9,844 bases of DNA, from positions 1 through 9,844 of the forward strand of contig JAFTUD010000034.1 in the NCBI GenBank assembly GCA_017466455.1, read 5' to 3'. Within the stretch, counting starts at the first letter, position 1, and each line of letters opens with the position of its first letter. Of this stretch, positions 8,040 to 9,844 are shown piece by piece. The DNA comes from Clostridia bacterium (GTDB lineage: Bacteria; Bacillota_A; Clostridia; Oscillospirales; CAG-272). The position numbers were made by a program, and so were the translations under genes. The notes beneath the pieces are model-generated. The model was given only the letters and a program-made list of their open reading frames with translations. It was not told the origin of the DNA and made no database searches.

Positions 8040-8166
8040 TAAAAGCAAACACGCAAGTGTTTGTCAGCATCAAAGATGCGTTTTTCAAGCATTTTGCGAA
8101 GAAAAACTTTTTAGCCGTCAATAAAATTACCGCAACAAGCTTGTCTTGTTGGTATAAGGTAATTTT

Positions 8167-8195
8167 ATTATACCATGTATAAAAATTCAATTCAA
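8167..8195 (-). promoter_or_regulatory. Candidate sigma-A promoter for the uxa operon (distal)
   Basis: On the minus strand, -35 TTGAAT (8195-8190), 17-bp spacer and a perfect -10 TATAAT (8172-8167) carrying the extended TGG upstream. The -10 lies in the 10-bp stub of the repeat; the -35 lies in unique DNA. Transcription from here would give a leader of about 300 nt containing both structured repeats before uxaB. Confidence 0.6.
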
Positions 8196-8245
8196 TAGAA
8201 ATATTCAAATAAAGCATCAATAAGAGCATTAGTCACTAAATTTTA

Positions 8246-8278
8246 GACAAAAACAAAGGCTACCTTAAAGTAGCCTTT
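8246..8278 (-). terminator. Intrinsic terminator of the bile salt hydrolase gene
   Basis: Perfect 9-bp stem AAAGGCTAC/GTAGCCTTT (8255-8263 with 8270-8278) with a 6-nt loop, followed on the minus strand by GTTTTTGTC. The stem includes two bases of the gene's TAA stop (8279-8277). Confidence 0.85.
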
Positions 8279-9218
8279 AGATTTCAAAATTCATTTTAAG
8301 CGGATATACCTGTAAATATTGTGTGTCAAGATCGGCATTTGAAAGCAAAGCCTTGTTTAATTGCATATTCTCGTTTGTAGTGTAGTAATATATCCCCTTG
8401 CTTGCATTTATTACTGATGTATATACCGTATAATGCAACTTTTCTTGCAGGCTCCTGACGCTTCCCTTTATAGGGGCAACTGAATACAACAGTCTAAGCA
8501 CCATTGAAACGCTCTCGTGATCACTAAAATCCGTGACGGAATACTTTTTTAGCATTGATGCCCTGATAAAGCGCGAAACGGACGAAAAATCGCCCTCAAG
8601 CCCGTATAAACCAAGTCCTAAGGAGTCTGCGCCCTCATTATTATCATACGGAGTTAAATGATCATACTTTTCCAAGGCTCTTAGCTGAGTTGGAAAAATC
8701 GGCTCGTTTGTCAAAACGCCCACAGGGTTATCATATATTTTTACGCCATCCTTAGTGCTTTCAAGTGTTATGCTTTCATTTTCATCAGCAATCATCCAAT
8801 GCAAAGGCGTTGATGGCGTTTTTTCATCAAAGCAATCATCTAATATCACTAAATTAGCAAGCTTCTCCTTTACCTCTTTAACGCTTTCAAAGCTTGATAG
8901 AATATACGGTATTACCTCATACGATGTTAAATTCACCTTGTCCTTAACGGGCTTGTTTTTATACCCCGCACTTTTAGGGAAGCTCAAGGCACACGCACAA
9001 AGTCCCATTTCGTTTACTCCATCGGCATATAATGGATATAGGCTTTTCACTCTTGCCATGCCGATTATTGCATATTGATTTGTCGCTTGTGACATGTATT
9101 TAAAATTAAAGTTAAAATTTCTCGGTGCTACAACAATCTGCTCATCAAAATGCCCCTCAATGTCCATATTCCTTCCAAAATAAAAATCGCTTGTCCTATA
9201 CGCTATACTTGTACACAT
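8277..9218 (-). CDS. bsh: Choloylglycine hydrolase family protein (bile salt hydrolase-like)
   Basis: N-terminal nucleophile hydrolase of the choloylglycine hydrolase/penicillin V acylase family, 313 aa. Expected to cleave the amide of glycine- or taurine-conjugated bile acids in the cytosol; no signal peptide. I start at ATG 9218, not the in-frame ATG at 9248, because AAGGAG lies 6 nt upstream and Cys2 (MCTS) becomes the N-terminal nucleophile after Met removal. Seen: GRNMD with R16 and D19, HWMIADE (140-146), VLTNEP with N171, and SRFIRA (215-220) covering the conserved arginine. The residue equivalent to Asn82 of the Clostridium perfringens enzyme (AGLNF in Lactobacillus) is Ser79 here (CALSF). 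The assembly-loop stretch between N171 and SRF is about 8 residues shorter than in L. plantarum, from memory. Monocistronic, with its own terminator. Penicillin V acylase or N-acyl-homoserine lactone acylase activity is an alternative, so the substrate is less certain than the family. Confidence 0.88.
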   Translation of the reverse strand: MCTSIAYRTSDFYFGRNMDIEGHFDEQIVVAPRNFNFNFKYMSQATNQYAIIGMARVKSLYPLYADGVNEMGLCACALSFPKSAGYKNKPVKDKVNLTSYEVIPYILSSFESVKEVKEKLANLVILDDCFDEKTPSTPLHWMIADENESITLESTKDGVKIYDNPVGVLTNEPIFPTQLRALEKYDHLTPYDNNEGADSLGLGLYGLEGDFSSVSRFIRASMLKKYSVTDFSDHESVSMVLRLLYSVAPIKGSVRSLQEKLHYTVYTSVINASKGIYYYTTNENMQLNKALLSNADLDTQYLQVYPLKMNFEI

Positions 9219-9224
9219 ACTTAT

Positions 9225-9230
9225 CTCCTT
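9225..9230 (-). promoter_or_regulatory. Ribosome binding site fixing the hydrolase start
   Basis: AAGGAG on the minus strand, 6 nt before the ATG at 9218. It supports the short start, which is also the only one that places the catalytic cysteine at position 2; the upstream ATG at 9248 lacks such a site. Confidence 0.85.
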
Positions 9231-9237
9231 TTTAGAT

Positions 9238-9267
9238 AGTATATGCAAAAAAGAAAATCCAACGCAA
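9238..9267 (-). promoter_or_regulatory. Candidate promoter of the bile salt hydrolase gene
   Basis: Minus-strand -10 TATACT (9243-9238) with a weak -35 TTGCGT (9267-9262) at 18-bp spacing; it would give a very short leader. A second TATAAT occurs near 9285 without a good -35. The terminator at 9304-9336 separates the gene from its upstream neighbour, so some promoter must lie in this gap. Confidence 0.35.
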
Positions 9268-9303
9268 AATATTTCAACGAGTTATTATAAATACAGATAT
9301 CAA

Positions 9304-9336
9304 CAAAAAAGAACCTTTTCTAAACAAAGGCTCTCT
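9304..9336 (-). terminator. Intrinsic terminator of the small membrane protein operon
   Basis: On the minus strand, AGAGCCTTT pairs with AAAGGTTCT (9334-9326 with 9318-9310, one G-U pair) across a 7-nt loop, followed by a run of six T. On the plus strand the same pairing has an A-C mismatch, so minus-strand use is favoured. It lies about 100 nt past the stop of the 69-aa gene. Confidence 0.75.
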
Positions 9337-9434
9337 TTTTATTACAATATTGAGGGTAAAAGATCTTAAAGTGGGATAATAAGGCCGAAGAATACTATAA
9401 ACTACTATAAAAATTGGAATTTGTTTGATTCAGA

Positions 9435-9644
9435 TTATTTGCCTTTTTTCTTTGCAATGTATGAAACGATGGAACAAACAGTTATTCCAATCACGAATGG
9501 GATAGCAAAAAGTAGTCCTACATCCCAAGGTGCGCTATTACCAGGTGCATATCGAAGAACTGTGCAGTTATAGGTTACCACAACGCACATAATGTTTGTA
9601 AGTAATATTGCAAGTGCTGCAAATATCGTTGATAACTTTTTCAT
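9435..9644 (-). CDS. Small two-helix membrane protein, unknown function
   Basis: A 69-aa protein I do not recognise. It starts MKKLSTIF, has one hydrophobic helix at about 5-24, a polar segment with Asn/Cys/Tyr and NSAPWD (about 25-41), a second hydrophobic helix at about 42-63 and a basic tail AKKKGK. That predicts a hairpin inner-membrane protein, probably with both ends cytoplasmic. The first helix could be read as a signal peptide, but no clear cleavage site or lipobox is seen. The gene is real by its strong AGGAGG 5 nt before the ATG, tight coupling to an upstream gene and a downstream terminator. No function is suggested by the context. Confidence 0.75.
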   Translation of the reverse strand: MKKLSTIFAALAILLTNIMCVVVTYNCTVLRYAPGNSAPWDVGLLFAIPFVIGITVCSIVSYIAKKKGK

Positions 9645-9656
9645 TGAAACCTCCTA
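9645..9656 (-). promoter_or_regulatory. Shine-Dalgarno overlapping the upstream stop codon
   Basis: AGGAGG (9655-9650) shares bases with the TAG stop (9656-9654) of the upstream gene and sits 5 nt before the ATG at 9644, implying translational coupling of the two small membrane proteins. Confidence 0.7.
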
Positions 9657-9842
9657 CTTATGTTTCATTGTTTTGATAAGTATTATAGCTCCAAAGACCA
9701 CAAATAACACCGATACCAGCATTGCTATAAATGTGCCATCAATGACTATCATAGATGACTGTGCTATTTTGTCAGCGGTTTCAGAACTAAATACCGAAAT
9801 AGCACCAAACACGATTAGCGAAACGCATCCTAAAAGCGAAAT
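9654..9842 (-). CDS. Small membrane protein, C-terminal part (runs off window)
   Basis: An open frame enters from the window edge and ends at TAG 9656-9654, giving the last 62 residues of a protein whose start is outside. It begins ISLLGCVSLIVFGAIS (hydrophobic helix, about 1-17 of the visible part), then a polar loop SSETADKIAQSS, then a second hydrophobic stretch from about 31 to 56 ending in KTMKHK. The layout resembles that of the next gene: two helices and a basic tail. No family recognised. It is 9 nt upstream of, and presumably co-transcribed with, the 69-aa membrane protein gene. Confidence 0.65.
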   Translation of the reverse strand: MSLLGCVSLIVFGAISVFSSETADKIAQSSMIVIDGTFIAMLVSVLFVVFGAIILIKTMKHK

Positions 9843-9844
9843 CA

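Larger units (their letters stand above)
7895..8176. repeat. Two tandem 136-bp structured repeats plus 10-bp third stub
   Basis: Copy 1 is 7895-8030 and copy 2 is 8031-8166; a third start, ATTATACCAT, is at 8167-8176. By eye the copies differ at 10 of 136 positions, with no gaps. Plus-strand coordinates of the four hairpins in copy 1 (add 136 for copy 2): A, CAAACAC/GTGTTTG closing a GCAA loop (7910-7927); B, GCATC/GATGC with a 3-nt loop (7931-7943); C, GTTTTTC/GAAAAAC (7944-7971); D, a 12-bp outer stem ending in ...TTACC/GGTAA... (7984-7995 with 8022-8033) enclosing a 7-bp inner stem (7997-8003 with 8009-8015). The outer stem of D is perfect in copy 2 and has one mismatch in copy 1. Alternatively each unit is a 126-bp MITE-like element with TTATACC/GGTATAA ends (7896-8021) and a 10-bp spacer. 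It is not coding: 136 is not a multiple of three, so frames shift between copies. Confidence 0.9.

Noticed and set aside
7879..8124. Plus-strand 81-codon open frame across the repeat array
   Set aside because: It lies wholly in the tandem repeat, changes reading frame between copies because 136 is not a multiple of three, and has no convincing ribosome binding site.
7895..8176. CRISPR array
   Set aside because: Only two long adjacent copies, with no short repeats separated by unique spacers and no cas genes.
7857..8245. Known riboswitch in the uxaB leader
   Set aside because: The hairpins do not match any riboswitch consensus I recognise, and the pattern repeats in tandem with the array.
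9219..9248. Longer bile salt hydrolase start at 9248
   Set aside because: It would bury the Cys nucleophile at position 12; the ATG at 9218 has AAGGAG at proper spacing.

Overview
The window reads as a piece of a low-GC, Gram-positive-like bacterial chromosome, most plausibly an anaerobic gut Clostridia/Bacillota member. This is inferred from AT-rich DNA, strong AGGAGG-type ribosome binding sites, a signal-less bile salt hydrolase of the Lactobacillus/Clostridium type, and a hexuronate catabolic operon. No rRNA, tRNA or CRISPR array is seen. All seven supported genes lie on the minus strand, so the biological order runs from high to low coordinates.

Right end (9844 to about 9300): the C-terminal part of one small membrane protein gene runs off the window. 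It is followed 9 nt later by a second small two-helix membrane protein gene and a convincing intrinsic terminator. Next (9300 to 8246) is a monocistronic choloylglycine/bile salt hydrolase gene with its own candidate promoter; its terminator stem swallows the stop codon.

Middle (8246 to 7857): about 400 nt without a gene. It holds two 136-bp tandem repeats, 126/136 identical, plus a 10-bp stub of a third copy. Each unit folds into a chain of four hairpins, and one stem shows a compensated base-pair change between copies. Each copy boundary carries a perfect extended -10 box (TGGTATAAT) pointing at the uxa operon. The distal one also has a -35 box at 17-bp spacing.

Operon (7856 to 178): uxaB (tagaturonate reductase), uxaA (altronate dehydratase) and uxaC (glucuronate/galacturonate isomerase) are packed with a 20-nt overlap and a 10-nt gap. 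Together they convert D-galacturonate to 2-keto-3-deoxygluconate (UxaC, then UxaB, then UxaA). No transporter, KDG kinase/aldolase or regulator lies in the window. Only 48 nt after uxaC, with no visible terminator, starts a 1194-aa gene that is the most unusual item here. It has an acidic N-terminal region, a Clp-D2-type AAA+ module, a degenerate receiver-like domain, and then a complete FtsH-type AAA+ plus M41 zinc peptidase. There are no transmembrane helices. It looks like a soluble two-ring, one-chain AAA+ protease.
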